Shown piece by piece: positions 26,785 through 35,080 of a DNA stretch of 64,000 nucleotides. The stretch is from Paenibacillus sp. FSL R7-0273 (GTDB lineage: Bacteria > Bacillota > Bacilli > Paenibacillales > Paenibacillaceae): NCBI RefSeq assembly GCF_000758625.1, contig NZ_CP009283.1, forward strand, positions 7,024,501 to 7,088,500, read 5' to 3'. Within the stretch, counting starts at the first letter, position 1. Each line of letters opens with the position of its first letter. The notes beneath the pieces are model-generated. The model was not told the origin of the DNA and did no database searches. It saw only the letters and a list, made by a program, of their open reading frames with translations. Position numbers and translations under genes: made by a program.

Positions 26785-28170
26785 ATGAAAACGAAAGACC
26801 AACAGTTCAATCTTATTAAGCTAACCTGGCCGATTTTCCTGGAATTATTCCTGTTCATGCTTATGGGCAGTGTGGATACCTTTATGATCAGCTCCGTGTC
26901 GGATGATGCGGTATCAGGGGTCGGAGCAGCCAATCAGATCATCACCATGGCTATTTTGATCCTTAGTGTTATCGGTAACGGGGCGGCCATCGTCGTCTCC
27001 CAGTACCTGGGCTCCAAGAAGCCCCTGGAGGCTGCAAATGTAACCGGCAATGCCGTCACACTTAACCTGCTCGTAGGTATTGTTCTCAGTGCAGTGCTGC
27101 TTTTATTCGGCGGCCATCTGCTGACTGCCCTGAATGTGCAGGGTGATATTCTTGCGCATGCCAAGGTGTATATGAATATTGTCGGCGGCGGGATTTTTCT
27201 GCAGGCTCTGCTGAATGCGCTGGCCACCACTATCCGTACCTACGGCTTCACTAAGCAGACGATGATGGTTTCGCTGCTGATGAATGTGATCCACGTGATA
27301 GGTAACTATATTCTCATTTACGGGCATTTCGGCTTACCCGCACTCGGTGTGCAGGGCGCTGCCATCTCTACGGTAGTCAGCCGGCTGATCTGCCTTGTCC
27401 TGTTCTTCCTGCTGCTCTATCAGATCATGGAAGTAAAGGTCAAGTGGAGCTACTATATCTCCCTGTCCAAAAAATACGTAATGCAAATCCTCAAAATCGG
27501 TATACCGGCCGCTTTTGAATCGATCACTTATCAGTCCTGCCAGCTCGTGTTCACGCTCTACATCACTTATCTTGGTGCCGAGGCCATGGCTACCCGCCAG
27601 TACGCGCTGAATATCTCCAACTACATCTATCTTTTCAGTGTAGCTGTGTCAATGGGAACCTCCATTATTGTCGGCCACCTGGTAGGAGCCAGGCAGACGA
27701 AGGCCGCTTACAGCCGGGTATTCACCAGTGTAAAATGGGCCCTGCTCGTCACCGTCGTAATCGATGTAATTGTCATTGCATTCCGCGTTCCGCTGTTTGG
27801 GCTGTTCACTGATAATGAGACCATCATAATGATGGGTGCGCAGGTCATCCTGCTCAGCTTCTTCCTGGAGACGGGCCGCACCTGCAATCTGGTTATTATT
27901 AACTCCCTGCGCGCCTCCGGCGACGCCAAGTTCCCGGTGTACATGGGCCTGATCTCCATGGTCTGCATGAGCCTGCCGCTCGGCTACGTGCTGGTGTTCC
28001 AGATGAATATGGGACTGGCCGGGGTCTGGATTGCCACTGCCTTTGACGAGTGGGTCAGAGCCGTTATTATGTACTTCCGCTGGAAGAGCAGAGCCTGGGA
28101 AAAGCACGGCCTGATCCAGCATGATGCTGACGCGCAGCCGGTGAGTCCTTCACCTGCCGCAGCTCACTGA
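26785..28170 (+). CDS. MATE family multidrug/toxin efflux transporter
   Basis: A 461-residue protein with twelve predicted helices in two MatE halves. N-terminal half marks: WPIFLELFLFMLMGSVDTFMISSVSDDAVSGVGAANQI; second-half: KIGIPAAFESITYQSCQLVFTLYITYLG. It should exchange Na+ or H+ for organic cations or other compounds at the membrane. The start follows AAGAGGTG. A strong terminator follows the stop. The 276-base divergent region shared with hxlAB has no obvious operator. Confidence 0.94.
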   Translation: MKTKDQQFNLIKLTWPIFLELFLFMLMGSVDTFMISSVSDDAVSGVGAANQIITMAILILSVIGNGAAIVVSQYLGSKKPLEAANVTGNAVTLNLLVGIVLSAVLLLFGGHLLTALNVQGDILAHAKVYMNIVGGGIFLQALLNALATTIRTYGFTKQTMMVSLLMNVIHVIGNYILIYGHFGLPALGVQGAAISTVVSRLICLVLFFLLLYQIMEVKVKWSYYISLSKKYVMQILKIGIPAAFESITYQSCQLVFTLYITYLGAEAMATRQYALNISNYIYLFSVAVSMGTSIIVGHLVGARQTKAAYSRVFTSVKWALLVTVVIDVIVIAFRVPLFGLFTDNETIIMMGAQVILLSFFLETGRTCNLVIINSLRASGDAKFPVYMGLISMVCMSLPLGYVLVFQMNMGLAGVWIATAFDEWVRAVIMYFRWKSRAWEKHGLIQHDADAQPVSPSPAAAH

Positions 28171-28184
28171 TTTATAAACACAAG

Positions 28185-28225
28185 GCGGCCCGCCAAGGTG
28201 TATGTACCTGACGGGCCGCTTTTTT
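28185..28225 (+). terminator. Terminator after the MATE gene
   Basis: GCGGCCCG (28185-28192) pairs with CGGGCCGC (28212-28219), followed by six T residues. Confidence 0.85.
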
Positions 28226-28273
28226 GCGTATATAATAAATTCCATATTTACATATATCAAACGGTAAGGACGG

Positions 28274-28963
28274 ATGATAACCATGAACTCCCCCGAAGAA
28301 ACCGCAGCTGGACAGTTCGATTCACTCGCAGCAGACTGGAGCAACTCTGACCGGGATATTGCTCTGGCACAAAAGGTAGTACGGATGCTTGGCCTGGAGT
28401 CCGGTAACAGCCTGCTCGATGTAGCCTCCGGCACCGGCGTTGTCCCCGCAGCCCTGCAATCGCTTGGTATCCTCCCAGCCCGTTATATGGCTGTCGATAT
28501 CTCCTCTGCTATGCTTGCAGTATTACACCATAACTATCCGGAAGCAGAGCTGAGGGTTGTCGATTTCGAGAAGCCTTTTGATGGGGGGCAGCCTTTTGAT
28601 TACGTTCTGCTTTATAACAGCATCCCCCATTTTACGAAACTGGATATGCTGTTTGCCAACGCAGCTTCCTGCCTGAAATCCGGCGGAGCCTTTATGATTG
28701 CCCATTCACGCACAAGGCAAGGCCTGAAGGAGCATCATGCGCGGATTGGCTATCTTCCTGCCCATGACCCGATTCCCGCAGATTCCAGACTTGAAGAGCT
28801 GGCCGTCCGGTACGGTTTTCAGCAGATTATTATACAGGATGAGGAAATGTTCCGTTTCTCATGCTCTCCTCCCAGCCCTTTAATTAAAGACATATCGGAG
28901 AACTTATATAAAAGTAAGCGCCGTAATCCAGCCCTGGTCCATCGCCACATACAATACAGCTAA
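28274..28963 (+). CDS. Class I SAM-dependent methyltransferase
   Basis: A 229-residue Rossmann-fold methyltransferase. The SAM-binding motif I is LLDVASGTGVVPAAL (about residues 47-61), with AVDISSAML as motif II and a YDVLLYNSIPHF-like motif at FDYVLLYNSIPHFTK. The substrate is unknown; the family includes UbiE-like and small-molecule enzymes. The start is ATG 28274 or, nine bases later, ATG 28283; the ribosome site AAGGA fits neither ideally. The last 60 bases overlap the 3' end of a convergent small membrane-protein gene. Confidence 0.85.
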   Translation: MITMNSPEETAAGQFDSLAADWSNSDRDIALAQKVVRMLGLESGNSLLDVASGTGVVPAALQSLGILPARYMAVDISSAMLAVLHHNYPEAELRVVDFEKPFDGGQPFDYVLLYNSIPHFTKLDMLFANAASCLKSGGAFMIAHSRTRQGLKEHHARIGYLPAHDPIPADSRLEELAVRYGFQQIIIQDEEMFRFSCSPPSPLIKDISENLYKSKRRNPALVHRHIQYS

Positions 28964-29152
28964 GAGGACAGCCCCCGCCATGTACGTGATTAGCTTCTTC
29001 CGGGTAAACTCCTGGTAGAGGTCCAGACAGATAATAATCCCGCCCAGCGCCAAAGAGCTACCGAGCAGCAGCGGATTGTGGAATCTGACCATCACCACAT
29101 TTAATACGATCATCATTCCCAGCAGTACTCTGACTGCAACCTTTATAAACAT
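28904..29152 (-). CDS. Small hydrophobic membrane protein of unknown function
   Basis: An 82-residue protein with three predicted helices: residues 4-20 (VAVRVLLGMMIVLNVVMV), 26-44 (PLLLGSSLALGGIIICLDL) and 56-72 (YMAGAVLLAVLYVAM). The strong GGAAGGGGGAG ribosome site seven bases before the ATG supports it as real. No family is recognised. Its last 60 bases overlap the methyltransferase gene end-to-end on the opposite strand. Confidence 0.7.
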   Translation of the reverse strand: MFIKVAVRVLLGMMIVLNVVMVRFHNPLLLGSSLALGGIIICLDLYQEFTRKKLITYMAGAVLLAVLYVAMDQGWITALTFI

Positions 29153-29290
29153 CAGCTTCTCCCCCTTCCTTAGCTAACTTAAGAGAGCACGCAGGTTCAC
29201 CTTCGAGATTTGTATTTATTGCTATTAATATCATATATATTCCATATTCCAATCATGGTCCAGTACGCCACTAATGTCAATAATCATCAC

Positions 29291-29319
29291 AAAAAGCCTG
29301 CTCCTCAGAAGGAACAGGC
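29291..29319 (-). terminator. Terminator of the ydjO-like gene
   Basis: On the minus strand GCCTGTTCCT and AGGAGCAGGC form a 10-pair stem (one G-U) with a TCTG loop, followed by TTTTTGTG. Confidence 0.75.
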
Positions 29320-29334
29320 CTGCCGGTTTGCGGC

Positions 29335-29565
29335 TTATTTGATTGAAATGCCCTTTTTGATTGCCTTCATTTCGTGATTGTTGTTCACAAGCATAGGCAG
29401 GATTTTCATACTGCGGGACATCGGCGAATTACATTGCCAGCAGGTCGGGACATATTGAAACGCAAAATTGTCACGCATCCAGCCTGTGCAGCCCTCTTTC
29501 GTACATGACCAGATAGCTGTAGACTCCTGCGGTAAATCTTCCTGAGCTTTTTTGCGAAAATACAT
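29335..29565 (-). CDS. ydjO: Cold-inducible YdjO-family zinc-ribbon protein
   Basis: A 76-residue protein. Cysteines in WSCTKEGCTGWMRDNF and PTCWQCNSPM form a CxxxxC / CxxC zinc-ribbon-like set. The sequence resembles cold-inducible YdjO of B. subtilis, whose molecular role is unknown. The ATG at 29565 follows GGGAGGG. It lies directly downstream of a CspA-family gene on the same strand, consistent with cold-shock expression, but a terminator separates them. Confidence 0.8.
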   Translation of the reverse strand: MYFRKKAQEDLPQESTAIWSCTKEGCTGWMRDNFAFQYVPTCWQCNSPMSRSMKILPMLVNNNHEMKAIKKGISIK

Positions 29566-29602
29566 GAATAAACCCTCCCCAAGTATAATACCATCCTATC
29601 CT

Positions 29603-29642
29603 TCAAAAAAAAGCTGCCCTCAACAGATGTTAAGGACAGCTT
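29603..29642 (-). terminator. Terminator of the cold-shock protein gene
   Basis: On the minus strand AAGCTGTCC pairs with GGGCAGCTT (one G-U), followed by a run of T residues (29610-29603). Confidence 0.8.
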
Positions 29643-29659
29643 CTTCGCTTGTCAGCGTA

Positions 29660-29860
29660 TTACAGTTTTACAACGTTTTCGGCTTGTGGTCCACGAGCGC
29701 CTTGAGTTACGTTGAACTCAACGCGTTGGCCTTCGTCCAAAGACTTGAAGCCTTCGCCAGTGATTGCGGAGAAGTGTACGAATACGTCGCTTCCGCCTTC
29801 AACCTCGATAAAACCGAAACCTTTGTCTGCGTTGAACCATTTAACTGTACCTGTTTGCAT
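29660..29860 (-). CDS. CspA-family cold-shock protein
   Basis: A 66-residue single cold-shock domain that binds single-stranded RNA and DNA. RNP1 is KGFGFIEV and RNP2 is VFVHFSAI; the protein begins [14 protein letters not shown]. The ATG at 29860 with GGAGGTAATACAA upstream is right; the open frame continues 33 codons further without family similarity. A long structured leader precedes it, as is usual for cold-shock genes. Confidence 0.97.
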   Translation of the reverse strand: MQTGTVKWFNADKGFGFIEVEGGSDVFVHFSAITGEGFKSLDEGQRVEFNVTQGARGPQAENVVKL

Positions 29861-29928
29861 TTGTATTACCTCCAATAGATTATTTAACACATGTCCTTTT
29901 ATTCTTACGTATTGTACGAACAAATAAA

Positions 29929-29988
29929 AATTCACACATTGGAAAAGGTTCATACGCACAAATGATAACCTTTTACAATATGTGAATT
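29929..29988 (-). promoter_or_regulatory. Long inverted repeat in the cold-shock mRNA leader
   Basis: Two 22-base arms (29929-29950 and 29967-29988) match at 20 of 22 positions, around a 16-base loop. In the minus-strand RNA one of the two differences is a U-G wobble. It sits in the middle of a leader of about 147 bases between the predicted transcription start and the csp ATG, where a temperature-dependent RNA structure would be expected. Confidence 0.7.
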
Positions 29989-30013
29989 AAGGGTTAAATT
30001 TATGATTAACAAC

Positions 30014-30042
30014 ATCATATCACATAACGTTTCCAAAAGCAA
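30014..30042 (-). promoter_or_regulatory. Extended -10 promoter of the cold-shock gene
   Basis: On the minus strand TTGCTT (30042-30037), a 17-base spacer, and TATGAT (30019-30014) preceded by TGA (extended -10). It predicts a start near 30007 and a leader of about 147 bases. Confidence 0.65.
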
Positions 30043-30160
30043 AATAAACTTTATAATTAATTCCAAAGAGCTAAATACACCATACAAAACGGCCCAGGAA
30101 AGCTGCAGTAACTCCAGAATTTACGGCTCTGCAGCAGCCCCCTGGCCCGGTGGTGCGTTC

Positions 30161-30439
30161 CTAGTCAATATAGCCGGCAAGACCTTTGTCCATCAGATAA
30201 TCCATTTCGGCATCAAGGATGGTTTCAACGGTCAGCTCGTCCAGCTTTACATCGCGCTGGGCAGTCACATAATCGACCAGATCATCATTATCAATATCAA
30301 CCTCGCCCTTGCTGTCGGCCTTGGCATTATTGATAAAGGTCTGCTCATGCTTCAGCACCAGCTTAATCAGCTTGGGGTCCACCTTGGTTTTGGCGGCCAG
30401 TACCTCCAGCAGCTCTTGTTCGTTTACTTTGTCGCTCAT
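30161..30439 (-). CDS. Small acidic protein of unknown function
   Basis: About 92 residues, soluble, acidic and mostly helical (VNEQELLEVLAAKTKVDPKLIKLVLKHEQTFINNA..., DELTVETILDAEMDYLMDKG). No cysteine and no signal peptide. Two ATGs are possible: the one at 30439 lies ten bases after GGAGTG, the one at 30448 only two, so 30439 is chosen. The arrangement of two helical segments separated by a DNDD turn does not identify a family to me. Confidence 0.65.
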   Translation of the reverse strand: MSDKVNEQELLEVLAAKTKVDPKLIKLVLKHEQTFINNAKADSKGEVDIDNDDLVDYVTAQRDVKLDELTVETILDAEMDYLMDKGLAGYID

Positions 30440-30537
30440 TATGTTCATTCACTCCTTAGCATTGCATCATCTGAAATGGCGCGGGGATGCGCCATGAGTA
30501 TCTATTGTAGCATACCGCTGTCCCCGAAGCTTCTGCC

Positions 30538-31644
30538 TCATCTCCACCAGGGAATAGAAGGGTAGATTTCAGTGCCTACTTGAACCGGCTCGCCAATTCT
30601 CGGCGTAGCCAGCCGCAGCCCCTGCTGCTGCGCAGCGCGCAGCACCCGTTCTACAGGATCAGTCCAGTCATGCATGGCAAGGGTGAAGGCGCCCCAGTGA
30701 ATCGGGATCATCAGCCTGCCCCGCAGGTCGAGCTGCGCCTGGACGGTCTGCTCCGGCATCATATGGATATCCGCCCATCGCTGGTCATACTGCCCGCATT
30801 CCATCAGCGTAAGATCAAACGGGCCGTACCGCTGCCCGATCTCCGCAAAATGCGGCCCGTAGCCGCTGTCCCCGCTGAAAAACACCTTGTCCTGCCCGCC
30901 CTGTATAACCCAGGAGCACCACAGTGTAGAATTGCGGTCCAGCAGGCTGCGCCCCGAGAAATGCCTTGCCGGTGTGCTGGTAAGCGTCAGCCCGGCCACG
31001 GAGGCCTCCTCCCACCAGTCCAGTTCACGGATACGCTCCGCGCTTATTCCCCATCGTCTTAGATGGGCACCTACACCAAGCGGCACGATGAACAATGCCG
31101 TTTTCTGCTGCAGCGCGCGGATTGTCCCGTAATCCAGATGGTCATAATGATCATGGGACAGCACAACGGCATCCAGCTGCGGCAGCTCGTTCAGCTCAAC
31201 CGGCAGCCGGCTGCTGTAGCGCTTGCCGCCGATGAACGGAAACGGGGAGGGGGCCCGGCCCAGCATCGGGTCAAGGAAAACAGCTGCCCCCTCCATCTCC
31301 AGCAGCACAGCCGAATGGCCGAACCAGGTGGCCCGGGTATCTCGGACCTGCCGGATCGAGCCGGTCAGCAGCGGCTGGGGCTGAAGCGGCTGCTTCGGCC
31401 TGGAATTGGGATTGCCCTTGATGAAGTCCCTCAGGATGGAGAGACCGCCCTCCGTCTTGCTCTCGGGTGCGGCCGTTTCAAAGGGATACACGAATCTGCC
31501 CTGCCGGTACTGGAGCGAACGGCTCCGCTGCTCCTGCTCGGCCTTGGAGGCCCGGCCGCCAAAGGGCGGATACAGGCTCATGACGGCATAAGCAGCGGCA
31601 ATCAGCGCAAGAATTATCGCTGCAATTATAATAATAACGGTCAT
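30538..31644 (-). CDS. MBL-fold metallo-hydrolase, NAPE-PLD/UlaG-like, membrane-anchored
   Basis: A 368-residue protein. An N-terminal helix (residues 2-25) probably anchors it in the membrane. The metallo-beta-lactamase motif is LSHDHYDHLDYGTI, with AVFLDPMLG before it, GYGPHFAEIG and the late His in PIHWGAFTLAMHDW. This pattern is that of the N-acylphosphatidylethanolamine phospholipase D-like group, whose bacterial substrates are largely unknown. The start ATG is preceded by AGGAGAGAAGG. Stands alone. Confidence 0.88.
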   Translation of the reverse strand: MTVIIIIAAIILALIAAAYAVMSLYPPFGGRASKAEQEQRSRSLQYRQGRFVYPFETAAPESKTEGGLSILRDFIKGNPNSRPKQPLQPQPLLTGSIRQVRDTRATWFGHSAVLLEMEGAAVFLDPMLGRAPSPFPFIGGKRYSSRLPVELNELPQLDAVVLSHDHYDHLDYGTIRALQQKTALFIVPLGVGAHLRRWGISAERIRELDWWEEASVAGLTLTSTPARHFSGRSLLDRNSTLWCSWVIQGGQDKVFFSGDSGYGPHFAEIGQRYGPFDLTLMECGQYDQRWADIHMMPEQTVQAQLDLRGRLMIPIHWGAFTLAMHDWTDPVERVLRAAQQQGLRLATPRIGEPVQVGTEIYPSIPWWR

Positions 31645-31735
31645 ACGGCTGTCCTTCTCTCCTGCTGAAATAAGATTATGGACATATTATACGGCGCTGC
31701 AGCCGGCCCGGGCAAATGTACCGCTGCTGCAGGCG

Positions 31736-32449
31736 CTACCCGTTCCAGCCGGGAATCTGCCGCAGGTCACCGCTTAGAATTTCTGTCGTGCTGTTAGCCG
31801 GGATGCCGCGCGGAGAGGAAGCTGTTTCTATATAGCAGGAATCAATGTCGATAGCGTTCGCTCCGGCCATATCGGTCCGCGGGTCATTACCGATCATGAT
31901 TGCCGAGCTCAGATCAGCACCGTAATGATCCGCCAGGTAACGGTAGAACAGCGGGTCGGGCTTGCTTACGCCCGCCTCAGAGGAAATGGCAATCCCGTCG
32001 AACAGATGCAGGATGCCCAGCATCGTCAGCTCCGCTTCAATAAAGGTTTTCTGGCCGTTGGAGAGCAGAAACACCTTTTTGCCGCGGCTTCTCAGCTGCC
32101 CCAGTATTTCTGCCACGCCGTCATACAGGGAGATATGAATCATGGATAGGGTCCGCATCCAGCGCACGGTTTCATGAAGCCAGGCCTGTCCGGGCTCCCC
32201 GCCCAGGTCACGGGCTAACGCCCGGAACACCTCCTCCATCACAAAATCCGGATGCTCGCAATGCTCTGCTGCTGCGGCCAGCTGGCTGTCACGCTCCTGT
32301 AAATACCGCTCCTTCAGCTCTGCACCGGTAATATTCATACCCTGATAGCTGAAATGCAGGGACAGCCGCTCCCACACCTCCGCGTTCTCCTCATCCGTCT
32401 CAATATCAATCAGGGTGCCATACAAATCGAAAATATACGTATCATACAT
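31736..32449 (-). CDS. HAD-superfamily phosphatase (YjjG/YfnB-like)
   Basis: A 237-residue haloacid-dehalogenase-fold hydrolase. Motif I is FDLYGTLIDIE (nucleophile Asp), motif II VFLLSNGQKTF, motif III Lys in GVSKPDPLFY, motif IV MIGNDPRTDMAGA. The helical cap between residues 15 and 90 makes it type C1. House-cleaning nucleotide or sugar phosphatase activity is likely. The ATG at 32449 follows AAAGGGGAAG; the open frame runs further upstream without similarity. The right end of the TnpB element lies only about 40 bases upstream, so this gene's promoter may be supplied or displaced by the element. Confidence 0.88.
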   Translation of the reverse strand: MYDTYIFDLYGTLIDIETDEENAEVWERLSLHFSYQGMNITGAELKERYLQERDSQLAAAAEHCEHPDFVMEEVFRALARDLGGEPGQAWLHETVRWMRTLSMIHISLYDGVAEILGQLRSRGKKVFLLSNGQKTFIEAELTMLGILHLFDGIAISSEAGVSKPDPLFYRYLADHYGADLSSAIMIGNDPRTDMAGANAIDIDSCYIETASSPRGIPANSTTEILSGDLRQIPGWNG

Positions 32450-32490
32450 ATCTGTCTTCCCCTTTCTGCATCCGGTTTTCTTAATCCCTC

Positions 32491-32614
32491 TTGAATTCTC
32501 CCCCACTTAGCTAACGCTTGAAGTGGCGGATTCTTGCGAACAGAAGAGTAACCTCTTCTTATTTAGCAAGCGATTCCTGCGTTCCCGCAGTTCTATCATT
32601 TGGATAGGTGGCGG
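32491..32614 (-). ncRNA. Predicted omega (re)RNA scaffold at the right end of the TnpB element
   Basis: The 124 bases after the tnpB stop are full of short hairpins on the minus strand: GCGGTTTAACCGC, CTATCCAAATGATAG, CTGCGGGAACGCAG, AGAAGAGGTTACTCTTCT and the right-end CCACTT/AAGTGG stem. TnpB proteins use an RNA derived from this region, overlapping the 3' end of the gene, as guide scaffold. The guide would be the flanking bases beginning GAGGGATTAAGAAAACC (32490 downward). Inferred from known TnpB systems; 5' end unknown. Confidence 0.5.
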
Positions 32615-33703
32615 TTAAACCGCTACTTGTGCAATATTATGAGCGGCGTTTTCATCACGGTCATGAAGCGTACCGCAAACGGTACACGTCCATTCCCGAA
32701 CCGCAAGATTCTTTACTTCCGGGTGAATCGTGCCACACACGTGACACCGCTGACTGGTCGGTTCGAACGTATCAGCGATCCGAAGGGTTCGTCCATACCA
32801 AAGGGCTTTGTACGTCAGTTGCCGTACCCACTCCCCCCAAGACGCATCCGCGATGGATTTTGAAAGCTTGGGATTCTGAATCATATTCGCGACACGCAGA
32901 TGTTCGATACTAATCGTTTGGTTTTCACGGATCAGTTTCGTTGTCAGTTGGTGGAGAAAATCATTTCGTTTATTCGCAATACGTTCGTGAATGCGAGCGA
33001 CATGCTGCTTCGCTTTCTTCCAGTTGGAGCCGCCCGGAGTACGCCGAGCCATCCGCCGCTGCCAAAGCGCCAGCATTTTCTCATATTGGCGGTAAAAGCG
33101 GGGGTTGGCATACCGTTCACCATTTGAGCTTACAGCATACTCTTTCAAACCCAGATCGATTCCGATATGTGCGTCCACTTGCGGCAGTGGGTTCTTTTCA
33201 ACTTCGCAACTAAGCGAAACAAAAAATTTCCCACTGGCGTTTTGACGCACGGTAGCAGACAATATCCGGCCTTCCAGCTTCCGGGAGTTTGCAAAACGCA
33301 TCCAGCCGAGTTTTGGGAGCTTCAAGCGACTCCCCTCAATGGCGATATTCCCGTTCGTGAATTTGGTCGTGTAACTTTGAACCGGATGCTTCCGGCTCTT
33401 AAAGCGTGGCGCTTGATTTTGCTTTTTGAAAAAGCTATCAAAGCTATCCGCCACATGACGGGCAACCGACTGCAAAGCGATGCTATCGACTTCTTTCAGC
33501 CAGTCGTATTGCGCTTTTAATACAGGGAGTTTTGTCGCACAAGCGTGATAGGACAAGCCTTTTCCCGTTTCCGCATAGCTTTGATTCCAAGTGTCCAAAA
33601 AGTAATTGAACACAAAGCGGCAGCAGCCGAACATACGCCTTATGAGTTGCTGTTGTTCCGGTGTGGGGTAGATCCGGTATTTATAGGCTTGATGTATCAG
33701 CAT
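32615..33703 (-). CDS. tnpB: TnpB RNA-guided nuclease of IS200/IS605 element
   Basis: A 362-residue protein. N-terminal helix-turn-helix region (YKYRIYPTPEQQQLIRRMFGCCRFVFNYFL), then a RuvC-like domain with all three acidic residues: Asp in IGIDLGLKEYAVS (near 188), Glu in ISIEHLRVANM (near 271) and Asp in LHDRDENAAHNIA (near 350). The zinc finger CHVCG...CTVCG is intact. The ATG at 33703 follows GAGGTG and gives the usual YRIYPT start. All motifs are present, so it is probably active as a nuclease that promotes element retention. It points in the same direction as the HAD gene. Confidence 0.95.
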   Translation of the reverse strand: MLIHQAYKYRIYPTPEQQQLIRRMFGCCRFVFNYFLDTWNQSYAETGKGLSYHACATKLPVLKAQYDWLKEVDSIALQSVARHVADSFDSFFKKQNQAPRFKSRKHPVQSYTTKFTNGNIAIEGSRLKLPKLGWMRFANSRKLEGRILSATVRQNASGKFFVSLSCEVEKNPLPQVDAHIGIDLGLKEYAVSSNGERYANPRFYRQYEKMLALWQRRMARRTPGGSNWKKAKQHVARIHERIANKRNDFLHQLTTKLIRENQTISIEHLRVANMIQNPKLSKSIADASWGEWVRQLTYKALWYGRTLRIADTFEPTSQRCHVCGTIHPEVKNLAVREWTCTVCGTLHDRDENAAHNIAQVAV

Positions 33704-33954
33704 GTGCAACACCTCATTTTTGGTAATATTATTCATATTATAGCACATACGTTCGGGTTTAGGTCAAATACCGCAGATTCATCCCCACCCTATCGAGGGT
33801 GGAGTATTCTCAGCTTTTTTAGATAAATATAAACACCCCAAGTGTACTACAAAAGAACAGACAAACTGAATAAAGATGCAACAAAATCGGATTCGCTCCC
33901 GTTTAGTACATGACAGCAACCATCTGACAAACTCAACTAAAGGAGCTTACAACT

Positions 33955-34992
33955 ATGAAAACACCCCTGAAAACCAGTGCAGTTCTACTAACTCTATCCC
34001 TGGCCCTGTCTGCCGGAGCCGTTTCTGCCGCTCCTGTAGCTTCATCCCCGACAAGCAAAACGCCGCAGGCAACGACCATCGCTGCCGTTAAGACATTTGC
34101 CATCGAGCTGAACGGCTCCGTTATCAGAGATCAGGGCTTCCAGCCTTCCGGCGTTAAAGAGCCGCTGGTGCCGCTGCGTGCAGTTGCAGAAGCCCTGGGC
34201 TTCACCCTTACCTGGAACCAGTCCAGCAAAACTGCCGAATTGACCAAAGGCAACATCTTTACAACGGTGAAGAGCGGCGAGGACCGTTATTCCGTTAATA
34301 AAATGTCCACTACGCTGGGAGCAGCACCCCGGACGTTAGAGAATAAGCTGTTTGTGCCTGCTTCCTTTGTGAGCGAGGTGCTGCAGCAGACCATTTCTGT
34401 GGAGGGGCAAAAAATTGTGATCGCTTCAGCGGTAGAGCATATGACGGAGAATGGTGTTATCACTGCGGTTAATGCGGACGGAAAATATCAGTCCATTCAT
34501 ATTAAAGGCACAGGAACCTCCGGGCTGGTACTTAATATAGGCGAGGACACTGTCTTCCGGAAGGCTGACGGCACCAAGCTGACTCTGGCCGACCTGCAGA
34601 TCGGCATGACAATTGAAGCCGAGCATGCACTATTCTCAACAAGAAGCCTGCCGCCGCAGACACCGGCCTATCAGATCACCGTTCTTGATTCCGCACAGCC
34701 GGCGGATCTGCTGGGTACAGAAGGTACTGTAGAGGAAATAAAGACCTCACAGGACGGAACGTCCATGATCCGGATTAACGGCAGCGGCCTGACTGAAACG
34801 TCCCAGAGTGAAATTATCCTCAACCTGTCCAAAGACACTGTATATGTCAATGAAAGCGGCGAGCCTGTAGAGGCTGGAGCTGTGGTACAGGGTGCAAAAG
34901 TCATCGGCTTCTATGGTCCGGTGCTGACCAGAAGCCTTCCGGCTATCGGGACAGCCTGGAAGATTGTCGTGGTAACCGCACAGCAGCAATAG
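33955..34992 (+). CDS. Secreted protein with copper-amine-oxidase N-terminal (stalk) domain
   Basis: A 345-residue exported protein. The signal peptide (residues 1-26) ends AGAVSAAPVA. One Cu_amine_oxidN1-type domain covers about residues 42-160 (VPLRAVAEALGFTLTWNQSSKTAELTKG; KLFVPASFVSEVL). The remainder consists of beta-rich segments with two similar units (GVITAVNADGKYQSIHIKGTGTSGLVLNI; GTVEEIKTSQDGTSMIRINGSG). Such domains are abundant in Paenibacillus surface proteins and have no known enzymatic role. The start has AAAGGAGC upstream. A terminator follows. Confidence 0.88.
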   Translation: MKTPLKTSAVLLTLSLALSAGAVSAAPVASSPTSKTPQATTIAAVKTFAIELNGSVIRDQGFQPSGVKEPLVPLRAVAEALGFTLTWNQSSKTAELTKGNIFTTVKSGEDRYSVNKMSTTLGAAPRTLENKLFVPASFVSEVLQQTISVEGQKIVIASAVEHMTENGVITAVNADGKYQSIHIKGTGTSGLVLNIGEDTVFRKADGTKLTLADLQIGMTIEAEHALFSTRSLPPQTPAYQITVLDSAQPADLLGTEGTVEEIKTSQDGTSMIRINGSGLTETSQSEIILNLSKDTVYVNESGEPVEAGAVVQGAKVIGFYGPVLTRSLPAIGTAWKIVVVTAQQQ

Positions 34993-35007
34993 TACGTACA
35001 CCAAGAA

Positions 35008-35046
35008 CCGCCGGCCGCGTCATGATGACGGGGCCGGCGGCTCTTG
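35008..35046 (+). terminator. Terminator after the copper-amine-oxidase-N gene
   Basis: CCGCCGGCC (35008-35016) pairs with GGCCGGCGG (35032-35040); the loop CGTCATGATGACG is itself palindromic. CTCTTGTT follows. Confidence 0.7.
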
Positions 35047-35080
35047 TTCATTTCAGGCACTTGCCGAACTCTTCCGCAAG

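Larger units (their letters stand above)
32491..33822 (-). mobile_element. IS200/IS605-type element carrying only tnpB
   Basis: About 1.33 kb without a TnpA gene, so mobilisation would need a TnpA in trans. The right end (minus-strand 3' end) is the subterminal hairpin CCACTT...AAGTGG followed by GGGAGAATTCAA at 32491, a usual TCAA-type cleavage end. The left end shows the hairpin CCACCCTCGATAGGGTGG at about 33785-33802, and TTTAT immediately outside (33827-33823, minus strand) is a plausible target/TAM motif. No target duplication is expected for this family. Exact ends are inferred. Confidence 0.7.
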
